The notes under the pieces were generated by a model. The model saw only the letters and a list, made by a program, of their open reading frames with translations. It did no database searches and was not told the DNA's origin. Positions 33,213 through 39,854 of a stretch of 39,854 nt of DNA are shown piece by piece; positions within the stretch are counted from its first letter, which is position 1, and each line of letters starts with the position of its first letter. The DNA comes from Alkalihalobacillus pseudalcaliphilus (GTDB lineage Bacteria; Bacillota; Bacilli; Bacillales; Bacillaceae_D). The DNA is taken from positions 1-39,854 of the forward strand of contig NZ_JAQQWS010000020.1 of NCBI RefSeq assembly GCF_028610675.1, in the 5' to 3' direction. The translations under genes and the position numbers were made by a program.

Positions 33213-33285
33213 TGTGTAAGGTTAGTTTTGTGTGGAGCCCTGCTCGTCGTTCCCTAAGATCATGCTGTGTGTCCTGCGAAGTTGT
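33213..33285 (+). repeat. composite dispersed repeat, fragment G
   Basis: GCTCGTCGTTCCCTAAGATC and ATGCTGTGTGTCCTGCG align to the left arm of copies B and E. The rest is missing. 33286-33388 shows nothing that I can name. Confidence 0.5.
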
Positions 33286-33388
33286 TTTCCTTAATCGTCA
33301 CTCAATTCATAGTCATTTAATGAAATCAAATAAATAATCTGATATGCCGCTCCATTTGAATGAAAGAGCAGGAACACCCCCAGCAAAG

Positions 33389-33410
33389 AAGCCACCCAAT
33401 TAGGTGGCTT
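33389..33410. terminator. hairpin between helD and the 145-aa gene
   Basis: AAGCCACC pairs with GGTGGCTT around CAATTA. It lies seven bases beyond the stop of the minus-strand gene at 33417. The T tract on that side is weak (TTCTTTG). Confidence 0.55.
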
Positions 33411-33416
33411 CAACTC

Positions 33417-33854
33417 TTACTCTTCCATCTCATCATGTAAGCCACGTTCTCCGCTCCAACCTTCTGGCCATTCACCACCTGATTGATAAATATCTGTTGC
33501 ATCTTCAACCCAATACGTATACATGAATCTAGGCTCGTTATCAAAAACAACTTGAATATGATAAGGGTTTGTGTGAGTGTAGCCTTCCTCACGATGAGGT
33601 ACTCGTTTGAACTCCCATGTTTCACCTGGGTAATTCTTTTCTAAATACCCATCAAGTAACTCGATCTTTTTCTCAACCTGATAATCAATCCAATAAGGAT
33701 GTACGAATGAAAAGCCTACTGCCATAATGAAAACCAAACCGGTTATAGCAAATCCGTATTTCCACCACAAACGCTTTAAGAAGAAAGTGACAAGTAATAC
33801 AATCCCCATTAATACCCAGACGAGTGACCACCAAATAATCTGTAACGGCTCCAT
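33417..33854 (-). CDS. small membrane protein of unknown function
   Basis: A 145-aa protein with two hydrophobic helices (residues about 6-26 and 33-53) and a soluble C-terminal part. The segment LDGYLEKNYPGETWEFKRVPH (about 66-86) recalls DUF3139-type proteins of Bacillus. That link is tentative. ATG with GGGGGGAAG upstream. It begins 30 bases after the rocD stop on the same strand and is probably co-transcribed with it, though a role in ornithine metabolism is not apparent. Confidence 0.65.
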   Translation of the reverse strand: MEPLQIIWWSLVWVLMGIVLLVTFFLKRLWWKYGFAITGLVFIMAVGFSFVHPYWIDYQVEKKIELLDGYLEKNYPGETWEFKRVPHREEGYTHTNPYHIQVVFDNEPRFMYTYWVEDATDIYQSGGEWPEGWSGERGLHDEMEE

Positions 33855-33883
33855 GAGGACACTTCCCCCCTTTTATGTGTCGA

Positions 33884-35077
33884 TTATTTCTGTTCGAGCA
33901 CTTTATAGATTCTCTCCAAGGCCCAATCAAGCTCTTCCTTGGTAATGACTAATGGTGGGGCAAAGCGAATCACTTTTTCATGAGTTTCTTTACATAACAA
34001 ACCAAGTACTTTTAATTGCTCACAATAAGGGCGAGCAGACTCTGTTAATTCAACACCAATAAATAGGCCTTTACCACGCACCTCTTTAATAAGTGGGTTA
34101 TTGATTTTTATTAATTGTTCTTTTAAATATTGTCCTAATTCCAGTGAACGAGATACTAGATCCCCTTCCTCCATCACCTCTAACGCAGCTAAAGAAACCG
34201 CGCAAGCGAGTGGGTTACCACCAAAAGTCGAACCGTGGGAACCAGGCTCAAATACGCCTAAAATATCTTTGTTTGCTGCGACGACTGAGATCGGAAAAAC
34301 ACCTCCGCCTAACGCTTTTCCAAGGATATACATATCAGGTACAACCTCTTCCCAATCACAAGCGAAAAGTTTACCTGTCCTTCCTAATCCTACTTGTATC
34401 TCATCGGCAATAAATAAAACCTCGTTGCTTTGACAAAGTTCCTTGGCTTCCTTTAAAAATCCTTCTGGTGGCACAATAATACCTGCCTCACCTTGGATGG
34501 GCTCAAGTAAAAAAGCAGCTGTATTCTCCGTGATTGCCCCTTCCAACGCTTTGATATCACCATATGGAATCACTTTAATTCCTGGTAACATTGGACCAAA
34601 TCCACGCTTATATTCCTCGTTGGAAGATAAGGACACCGCCGTCATCGTACGACCGTGAAAATTTTCTTCACATACAATGATTTCAGCCTCGTTTTCCGTT
34701 ACACCTTTAACATCATACGCCCATCTTCTTGCTGCCTTAACAGCTGTTTCAACTGCCTCAGCACCCGTATTCATCGGCAAAACCATCTCTTTTTTCGTTA
34801 AATGAGCGACCTTTTCATAAAAGAAACCTAACTGATCATTATGGAAAGCCCTTGAGGTTAGCGTCACCTTTTCAGCCTGGGCTTTCAATGCCTCTATGAT
34901 TTTAGGATGGCAATGACCTTGGTTCACAGCAGAATATGCACTTAACATATCAAGATAGCGATTTCCCTCTGGATCTTGCACCCAAACCCCCTTCGCTTCG
35001 GAAATAACGACCGGTAATGGATGATAATTGTGAGCCCCATATTTCTCCGTTTGTTTTAGAATATCAACTGTTGACAT
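33884..35077 (-). CDS. rocD: ornithine--oxo-acid (ornithine delta-) aminotransferase
   Basis: PLP enzyme moving the delta-amino group of ornithine to 2-oxoglutarate, giving glutamate semialdehyde, which the dehydrogenase at 27554 oxidises to glutamate. It is 397 aa, the usual length. PLP lysine 254 (ILGKALGGG), Asp225 (IADEIQ) and the phosphate-binding NTGAEA at 103-108 are present. ATG with AGGAGG upstream. I see no -24/-12 promoter here, so unlike the two proline genes it may use sigma-A. An AT-rich TTCATAAAATATGG just upstream resembles half an ARG box, weakly. Confidence 0.95.
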   Translation of the reverse strand: MSTVDILKQTEKYGAHNYHPLPVVISEAKGVWVQDPEGNRYLDMLSAYSAVNQGHCHPKIIEALKAQAEKVTLTSRAFHNDQLGFFYEKVAHLTKKEMVLPMNTGAEAVETAVKAARRWAYDVKGVTENEAEIIVCEENFHGRTMTAVSLSSNEEYKRGFGPMLPGIKVIPYGDIKALEGAITENTAAFLLEPIQGEAGIIVPPEGFLKEAKELCQSNEVLFIADEIQVGLGRTGKLFACDWEEVVPDMYILGKALGGGVFPISVVAANKDILGVFEPGSHGSTFGGNPLACAVSLAALEVMEEGDLVSRSLELGQYLKEQLIKINNPLIKEVRGKGLFIGVELTESARPYCEQLKVLGLLCKETHEKVIRFAPPLVITKEELDWALERIYKVLEQK

Positions 35078-35246
35078 CGGAAAACCTCCTAGCCATATTT
35101 TATGAATCTACCTCTAAATCAGATGTAGCTATTCTCTCTACACTTTATTTATTCCATGAAATCATCGTTTTTCCTTCTCATTCTACGTATAAACATATTA
35201 AGCTCACATTAATTGACCTAGCTGAAAAATATAACTGAAATAAATG

Positions 35247-35597
35247 CTAAATCACTTCTTTCTGTGGTTCAGAACGTATTAGTCGACTGGAAGAAAACCT
35301 AATTATAAAGCTAATCACAATCATAAAAATAAAAAAGTAAAGTGCGTACAGTTTTATGAAGCTACTTGTCATATATATAACCGTATAAATAAAAGGTGAT
35401 AGGACAGCCAAATAATTAATTACAAGATAAAACCAATTTTTCTTAATGAACAGATTCATCCCCAAAAGCTTCGTTGCTGTGTAATCCAAGCTCCATACTA
35501 AAGCCAATAAAAACAAATGATACTCCGGGAAATTGAAGATTGTTAGTAGTAAAAATACAACAGTTAGAACACAACCAACTAATATATCTTTTCTCAA
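35247..35597 (-). CDS. four-helix membrane protein of unknown function
   Basis: A 116-aa protein with about four hydrophobic segments (residues 5-22, 26-45, 56-78, 82-103) and a basic C-terminal tail. Start is TTG at 35597, eight bases after AAGGAGG. No family recognised. Isolated between rocD and a repeat copy. The ribosome-binding site makes a real gene likely. Confidence 0.6.
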   Translation of the reverse strand: MRKDILVGCVLTVVFLLLTIFNFPEYHLFLLALVWSLDYTATKLLGMNLFIKKNWFYLVINYLAVLSPFIYTVIYMTSSFIKLYALYFFIFMIVISFIIRFSSSRLIRSEPQKEVI

Positions 35598-35765
35598 ATA
35601 AATAACCTCCTTTTATTGTTCAAAATCGAAATACCCTAAATAGTGCAATGCAACTCATAGTAACAACTTATCGTTGCCCTTTCTTCATTCCTTTTTGACT
35701 GGTGATACTTTGTTAATTTTATTTTTACTTCTTACTTTGGTCACTTTTCATTACTTTACTTTTAT

Positions 35766-36126
35766 ATGAAACTGCGAACATTGAACGTTACTCGTCGCTA
35801 CCGAAAATTATGCTTCGCGTCCTGCGGGGTGGTGCTGAACTAACTGGCACAGCCAGTGGATTTCAGCCCACCACTACGTCCCGCGGGAGTCTCCGCATAT
35901 TTTCGTCCGCTGGGTACTGCTCATTCTCAAGTACAAATAACATCCATTAAAATATCAAATTAGTGGCGACTTCTTAAACAGTTAGCCGGTTTACAACTCC
36001 ATCACCCCATTAGGAGTCGCACGAACAAAAGGGAGCAGTATCCTGTTAAGGTCATTTATCGCAAGATGGATGACGAGCTAACTTCAAGGCACAACCTCTC
36101 GCCCCTAAGTACACTTTCATGCAAAA
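35766..36126 (+). repeat. composite dispersed repeat, copy E
   Basis: Head and GC-rich palindrome are well preserved (about 35775-35916). A GTGGTGCTGAACTAACTGG arm faces a CCACTACGTCCCGCGGGAG arm. The peptide-like part is decayed after HSQVQ. The end (36099-36120) shares 22 identical bases with copy A. The gap 35598-36135 holds no gene. Confidence 0.8.
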
Positions 36127-36135
36127 CTCTCCCCA

Positions 36136-37044
36136 TTAAAATAACAACAACGCCAGATAAATCACAAAAGTAACCGTTAAACTACTTAACAAAGTAGAAT
36201 ACAAAACGATTTGTGCATGTAGCTCTGGAGCGACATCATATTCAAGTGCCAACGTTGCTGTATTTCTTGAAGTAGGAAAAGAACTCGCAATCAATAACGA
36301 CTGTGCCATCACACCATCTATTTGCAAAAGATAAATTACACCCACAGCGACAAGTGGACCCACTAGTAACCTTCCGATTAGTGCCAAAGTTATCACACGG
36401 TGAAATACGCGAATTTGAATGTTAGCCAGTTGAGCTCCAAGTAAAAGTAAAGCAACAGCAACAAACCCATTGGCCAGATGTTCAATTGGAAAAAGAAGAA
36501 ACGAAGGCAGTGATAGATCAAAGATTTGAAAGAATAAGCCCAAGACTAGTGCATAAATGAGCGGCAGCTTTAAAAAGGATTTCATAATTTCCAGAAAGGA
36601 CTTTGTCGTCGATAATAAATTGTATAGACCATACGTATATGTCAGCATATTTTGAAAAATCAGCACAAAAATTTGGATCGAGACACCAAGTGGATTAGCA
36701 CTAAAAATGAGTTGGCTCACTGGCAAACCATAATTACCTGAATTCATGAGGGATATACTATTTTTTAAAGCGGCTTCTTCATGATCCTGTACACTAAATA
36801 CCTTACCGATTATATACGTAATAAAAATCATCGCTATAGTAAAAATCAGCAAATACATAAGTAATTGAGCCAGCAATGAGAAGTCAATATGTACTTGATA
36901 TATATTTAGGAATACAGCTGCTGGCATAAAACAATGAACCAACCATTTAGAGATGGGCGCTAGTTGAAATTGATACTTTTTTTGTATCACTAAACCAAGT
37001 GCCATTAAAATTAGTATAGGCAAAATAACATCTAGAAAAATAAT
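36136..37044 (-). CDS. AEC (auxin efflux carrier) family transporter with non-canonical start
   Basis: A membrane transporter of the AEC family with ten hydrophobic segments. Such proteins export or import small organic acids; substrate unknown. The conventional ORF starts at TTG 37023 (MPILILMALG) but has no ribosome-binding site and cuts the first helix. The frame is open upstream with the family-like sequence IIFLDVILPILIL, and AGAGGG lies six bases before ATT at 37044. An ACG at 37047 stands where an ATG would be expected. I therefore place the start at ATT 37044 (302 aa) with reserve. It may instead be a start-codon mutation that weakens or silences the gene. Confidence 0.75.
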   Translation of the reverse strand: MIFLDVILPILILMALGLVIQKKYQFQLAPISKWLVHCFMPAAVFLNIYQVHIDFSLLAQLLMYLLIFTIAMIFITYIIGKVFSVQDHEEAALKNSISLMNSGNYGLPVSQLIFSANPLGVSIQIFVLIFQNMLTYTYGLYNLLSTTKSFLEIMKSFLKLPLIYALVLGLFFQIFDLSLPSFLLFPIEHLANGFVAVALLLLGAQLANIQIRVFHRVITLALIGRLLVGPLVAVGVIYLLQIDGVMAQSLLIASSFPTSRNTATLALEYDVAPELHAQIVLYSTLLSSLTVTFVIYLALLLF

Positions 37045-37183
37045 CGTGACCCTCTTTACTCCTATCCTGTTGCATAATAAGATTCGTACTTCCTATTTTA
37101 CTTCTTAGATCACGATTTGAATAATCGAAATTTGTAATGAAATCCAATAAGAGTAGCTTATATCGAATAGAGTTAGCTCCTTT

Positions 37184-37720
37184 TTATTCTTTTGATGATA
37201 ACCAAATTGTGCGGATCTTACCCTCAACAAACCAAAAGGTTAAACTAATTTTCTCTCGTCTGTCCCTGTAAACCATCGCTTCTCCTAAACCCATTTCCTG
37301 ATACGTATAATAATGTCGACCATATCGCTCTTCGACATCTTCAACAGAATCTCCACTACCTACACCACGTTTTGTTACATAATTAGCGTTACCCATAGAG
37401 ATAGATTGAATGACACCAGTTACTTCCGTAGAAATAAACAATAAATCATTTTGATAGTAGTAGCCATTATCCACCTCTCGTTTGGAGTAGCGACCCAACT
37501 CTGCAATTATTTCTTCATTTAATTGCTTGTTAATCTCAAATGGTCCAATCGCTTCTCCACTGAGGTCGGTTGACAGTATCAGGAATGGCCGAAACATATA
37601 AATGGCTAAACAAGCGAATAACATCAAAAAATAGAGCAAACCTATTCTTTTATTTTGAACAGAAATTGCTATTCCAATAAATATAACAACAAGTAATAAG
37701 AGTGCAATTAATAATAGCAT
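37184..37720 (-). CDS. membrane-anchored protein of unknown function
   Basis: A 178-aa protein with two N-terminal hydrophobic helices (residues about 1-20 and 26-46) and an extracytoplasmic domain. The segment TKRGVGSGDSVEDVEERYGR (about 116-135) resembles the glycine-start, V-x-x-x-YG pattern of small lipoprotein-like domains that recur in Bacillus (DUF4309-like). This is only a resemblance. ATG with GGATGG upstream. No operon partner. Confidence 0.6.
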   Translation of the reverse strand: MLLLIALLLLVVIFIGIAISVQNKRIGLLYFLMLFACLAIYMFRPFLILSTDLSGEAIGPFEINKQLNEEIIAELGRYSKREVDNGYYYQNDLLFISTEVTGVIQSISMGNANYVTKRGVGSGDSVEDVEERYGRHYYTYQEMGLGEAMVYRDRREKISLTFWFVEGKIRTIWLSSKE

Positions 37721-37807
37721 CTATTCACCATCCTAATTGAAGAATTATGAATAGGATACTACTATTTTTATCGTTTTTCAATAATTAAAAATTGATAAAC
37801 AGACATT

Positions 37808-37996
37808 TTAATTAAATAAGACCTTTGCCCACTCTATTACTTGATAGAGGATAAAGGAAAAGTATACTAAATAGCTAGTTATCCCCACATACCTAATTAA
37901 TTGATTTTCTGCTCTTTCTACATTGGACATTGCAATTAGGACAAGAGATAAAAAGATCAAGAAAAAGAACTCATGAATCCTGCCTCATAAGGTCAT
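37808..37996 (-). pseudogene. small membrane-protein ORF interrupted by TGA
   Basis: From ATG at 37996 the frame reads MTL-stop(TGA)-GRIHEFFFLIFLSLVLIA and ends QVIEWAKVLFN-stop at 37808. It has two hydrophobic segments and looks like a small membrane protein with one nonsense codon at position 4. No ribosome-binding site is seen. It may be a decayed gene, or translation may start within. Outside it and the sRNA, 37721-38302 shows no gene. Confidence 0.35.
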
Positions 37997-38096
37997 AGAA
38001 AGATTTGACTGAATTTTACTTTTGGCTTTAAAAGAGTGTTGAATGGTATCGTCGAATACTGTCATTTTTTAATTACATTTTTTTCTAATTTAATTA

Positions 38097-38124
38097 TTGA
38101 CTTTTCCTATTAGTATAGTATGAT
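38097..38124 (+). promoter_or_regulatory. sigma-A promoter of a short transcript
   Basis: TTGACT (38097-38102), 16-bp spacer, TATGAT (38119-38124). No ORF follows before the terminator at 38188, so it would drive a short RNA. Confidence 0.65.
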
Positions 38125-38130
38125 TTAAGT

Positions 38131-38217
38131 GAGCATAATGCTCCACTCCTTTTCACAGCATATACGGTTGTGAATCCCCCATTGTTCGCCTCCCTTTAAT
38201 TGGGGAGGCATTTTTTT
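38131..38217 (+). ncRNA. candidate small RNA, about 87 nt
   Basis: It begins about seven bases after a good -10 box and ends at a clear terminator. In between are a GAGCAT/ATGCTC hairpin, a TTCACA/TGTGAA hairpin and an unpaired C-rich stretch AATCCCCCATTG (about 38173-38184) before the terminator stem. C-rich loops that pair with Shine-Dalgarno sequences are typical of Firmicute regulatory RNAs such as RsaE/RoxS. I do not recognise this one and no ORF fits inside. Confidence 0.55.
38188..38217 (+). terminator. terminator of the candidate sRNA
   Basis: GCCTCCC (38188-38194) pairs with GGGAGGC (38203-38209), followed by seven T. On the minus strand no T run follows the stem, so it serves only plus-strand transcription and is not the end of the MFS gene. 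Confidence 0.9.
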
Positions 38218-38302
38218 AAATACGTACAGTTGCTTCACTTCAAACCTAGCTCTTTGACTATAATAAATGAAACGCTGGACTCACATTCATCCTAGTCCCC
38301 TT

Positions 38303-39574
38303 TTACTTTCTTAGCATCCACACAACAAATGGAATCAGCAATAATGCGAGAGCACCTCCACCTAACGATAAAGTCGCATAGCTGGACTGAGCCACGACCA
38401 TTCCAGACAATGCACCACCCGTGGCACCCGCTAAAGCAATTAATACATCCACAGAGCCTTGTGTTTTTGCACGTGTCGTTGCAGTCGTCGAATCAACGAG
38501 TATCGTCGTTCCACTTATTAAGCCAAAATTCCAACCTAACCCTAATAAAATTAAAGCAATCATTAAATTCAAGAGCGAATCTGCAGGACCGAATGCAGCA
38601 AAAAGACCTGCTGCGATCAATGTCACACCAGCAGCAATCGCCATGATTCTGCGTCCAAGTCGATCGACCAATACTCCTGTTACTAAAGAAGGTAAGTACA
38701 TTGCGGCAACGTGAGCCGCAATGACCATTCCTACCTGATGTAAACCGTGACCATGGTGTCCCATATGAATGGGTGTCATTGTCATCACCGCGACCATAAC
38801 AATTTGTGTTGAAACCATAATTGCTGCGCCTGCTATTACCCCTCTTTTATCAAAAGCCTCAATCAGTTCCGATTGTACCCCTTTTTTATTCCCTTCTTCT
38901 ATCGCAATTTGTTGTGCGACAATAAATGGATCGGGTCTTAGAAAAACAAAAATAACAGCACCTGCTAATAGGAAAGCGACAGCCGCAAGTATAAATGGCC
39001 CTGCAAGTGCAGGTATACCAAATCGTACTGCTACGCCACCCATTACAGTAACCAAATTCGGACCTGCAACAGCACCAAAAGTAGTAAAAACCATTGCAAT
39101 ACTAACAGCCGTGGCCCGCTGTTTCGGGTACGCTAAATCAGTTCCTGCATAACGTGCTTGCAGATTCGTTGCAGTCCCAGCCCCATACACAAATAAAGAA
39201 ATAAATAATAACCATACTTGACCCAAAACAGTTGCAGCTACTACCCCAATCGCACCTAAACCTCCAGCAAAAAAGCCTATTGAAAGCCCTAATCTTCGAC
39301 CGAATTGCTGTGTAAACCTACCAACTAAAAACGCTGTAAGTGCAGATCCTAATGTAAATAAGGCGGTTGGAAGACCTGCATAGGCATGAGAGCCGAGCAT
39401 TTCTTGGGCAAGTAAAGCACCTACAGTAATTCCTGCCGCTAATCCGGCCCCTCCAAAAATTTGTGACAATACAATAATCCACAGCGTTCTTCTATAGAGC
39501 TGTGTTTTTTTCTGAGGTGAGATCGCTGATTCCCACTCTTTTTTATTTACAAGCTGTTCCCCCAATACATTCAT
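38303..39574 (-). CDS. MFS transporter
   Basis: A 423-aa major facilitator with twelve hydrophobic segments. It starts at ATG 39574, five bases after GAGG. A GTG at 39589 lies upstream of that site. The MFS motif A equivalents GRFTQQFGRRLGL (first half) and GVLVDRLGRRIMA (second half) are clear, and the central loop is acidic and basic (FIVAQQIAIEEGNKKG). Broad family of proton-driven exporters; the substrate cannot be named. The AGTATNLQARYAGTDLA segment is a possible subfamily mark. Confidence 0.88.
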   Translation of the reverse strand: MNVLGEQLVNKKEWESAISPQKKTQLYRRTLWIIVLSQIFGGAGLAAGITVGALLAQEMLGSHAYAGLPTALFTLGSALTAFLVGRFTQQFGRRLGLSIGFFAGGLGAIGVVAATVLGQVWLLFISLFVYGAGTATNLQARYAGTDLAYPKQRATAVSIAMVFTTFGAVAGPNLVTVMGGVAVRFGIPALAGPFILAAVAFLLAGAVIFVFLRPDPFIVAQQIAIEEGNKKGVQSELIEAFDKRGVIAGAAIMVSTQIVMVAVMTMTPIHMGHHGHGLHQVGMVIAAHVAAMYLPSLVTGVLVDRLGRRIMAIAAGVTLIAAGLFAAFGPADSLLNLMIALILLGLGWNFGLISGTTILVDSTTATTRAKTQGSVDVLIALAGATGGALSGMVVAQSSYATLSLGGGALALLLIPFVVWMLRK

Positions 39575-39666
39575 CCTTTCCTCAACCACTTGCCCACTTT
39601 ATTTTATCTGACCATCACTGGATTTCGCTAGGAATAATTATAAATAAGTATTTTACGTATTTGGGT

Positions 39667-39815
39667 TTACACCGCATTCGGCGCATTTTTTCCACTTGCA
39701 ACCCCAAGATTCACCGGTCGCTCGGGCTTTCTTCCTCTTTTTTCAGTCAAGTCCTGAATATTGTGTAAATACTCCTCTATAATGTTTCCACTCTCTTTTA
39801 GTATGGATTGTGTTG
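39667..39815 (-). CDS. C-terminal end of an unidentified protein (truncated by contig end)
   Basis: A minus-strand frame enters from the right edge and ends in TAA at 39667-39669. It reads SILKESGNIIEEYLHNIQDL then TEKRGRKPERPVNLGVASG and KNAPNAV. The mix of helical acidic sequence and a basic tail looks like real coding sequence, but I do not recognise it. The 5' part is lost in the homopolymer at 39816. No terminator is visible between it and the MFS gene, so they may be co-transcribed. Confidence 0.45.
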
Positions 39816-39854
39816 GGGGGGGGGGGGGGGCGGGGGGCGCCCCCCCCCCCCACC
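39816..39854. other. poly-G/poly-C contig-end artefact
   Basis: A run of about 17 G, then C, G and C runs, ends the window. Nothing else in this AT-rich genome looks like this. It is most simply a sequencing or assembly artefact at a contig end. Confidence 0.85.

Noticed and set aside
33134..33337. 67-aa plus-strand ORF after helD
   Set aside because: It overlaps the end of helD, runs through its terminator and a repeat fragment, and has no ribosome-binding site or recognisable domain.
38188..38217. Terminator of the MFS gene
   Set aside because: The T run is on the plus strand only. On the minus strand the stem is followed by GAACAATGG.

Overview
The window looks like one chromosomal contig of a low-GC Gram-positive spore former of the Bacillaceae, perhaps of the alkaliphilic or halophilic Alkalihalobacillus/Halalkalibacter type. 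That genus-level guess is inference. The evidence is the gene order yeaC-yeaD-yebA-guaA-pbuG as in Bacillus subtilis, a bmrCD (yheI/yheH) exporter pair, sigL, helD, rocD, a YjcZ-type sporulation protein, strong AGGAGG ribosome-binding sites and two guanine riboswitches. The left edge begins inside the leader of an rRNA operon that reads off the window. The right edge ends in an artificial-looking poly-G/poly-C run, so both edges look like assembly breaks.

Layout. 1-213: tandem promoters and leader of an rrn operon (minus). 954-2510: purine permease pbuG with its guanine riboswitch. About 2614-9420: a decayed mobile island in the 3' end of guaA, with a displaced copy of the last guaA codons at its far end. 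It carries a frameshifted sigma-70-like gene, an HTH_16-type gene, a TetR-controlled ABC exporter operon with two small membrane proteins, an XRE repressor pseudogene, a cysteine-rich KTR protein, and an alpha/beta hydrolase next to a TetR regulator with two DNA-binding domains. 9405-15716: guaA with a second guanine riboswitch, then yebA, yeaD and yeaC. 16183-16702: ten copies of a 52-bp tandem repeat. 16814-20988: bmrD and bmrC with an attenuator leader. 21166-22057: a YjcZ-like gene and a permuted NlpC/P60-type protein.

22848-29160 is a proline-catabolism locus built around sigma-54: sigL (rpoN), proline dehydrogenase, a PAS-AAA-Fis activator and L-glutamate-gamma-semialdehyde dehydrogenase. 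Both catabolic genes have clear -24/-12 promoters. A 17-bp sequence upstream of the activator recurs in inverted orientation upstream of the dehydrogenase, which suggests an activator site. With rocD (33884-35077) these genes would carry proline and ornithine to glutamate.

29298-39854: an HTH pseudogene, a class II Fic protein, helD, a small membrane protein, rocD, an AEC transporter whose natural start codon seems not to be ATG/GTG/TTG, unknown membrane proteins, a candidate 87-nt small RNA, an MFS transporter and the end of an unidentified gene. Seven or more partial copies of a dispersed composite repeat (GC-rich palindrome plus a stretch that reads as a conserved peptide) occupy the larger intergenic gaps.
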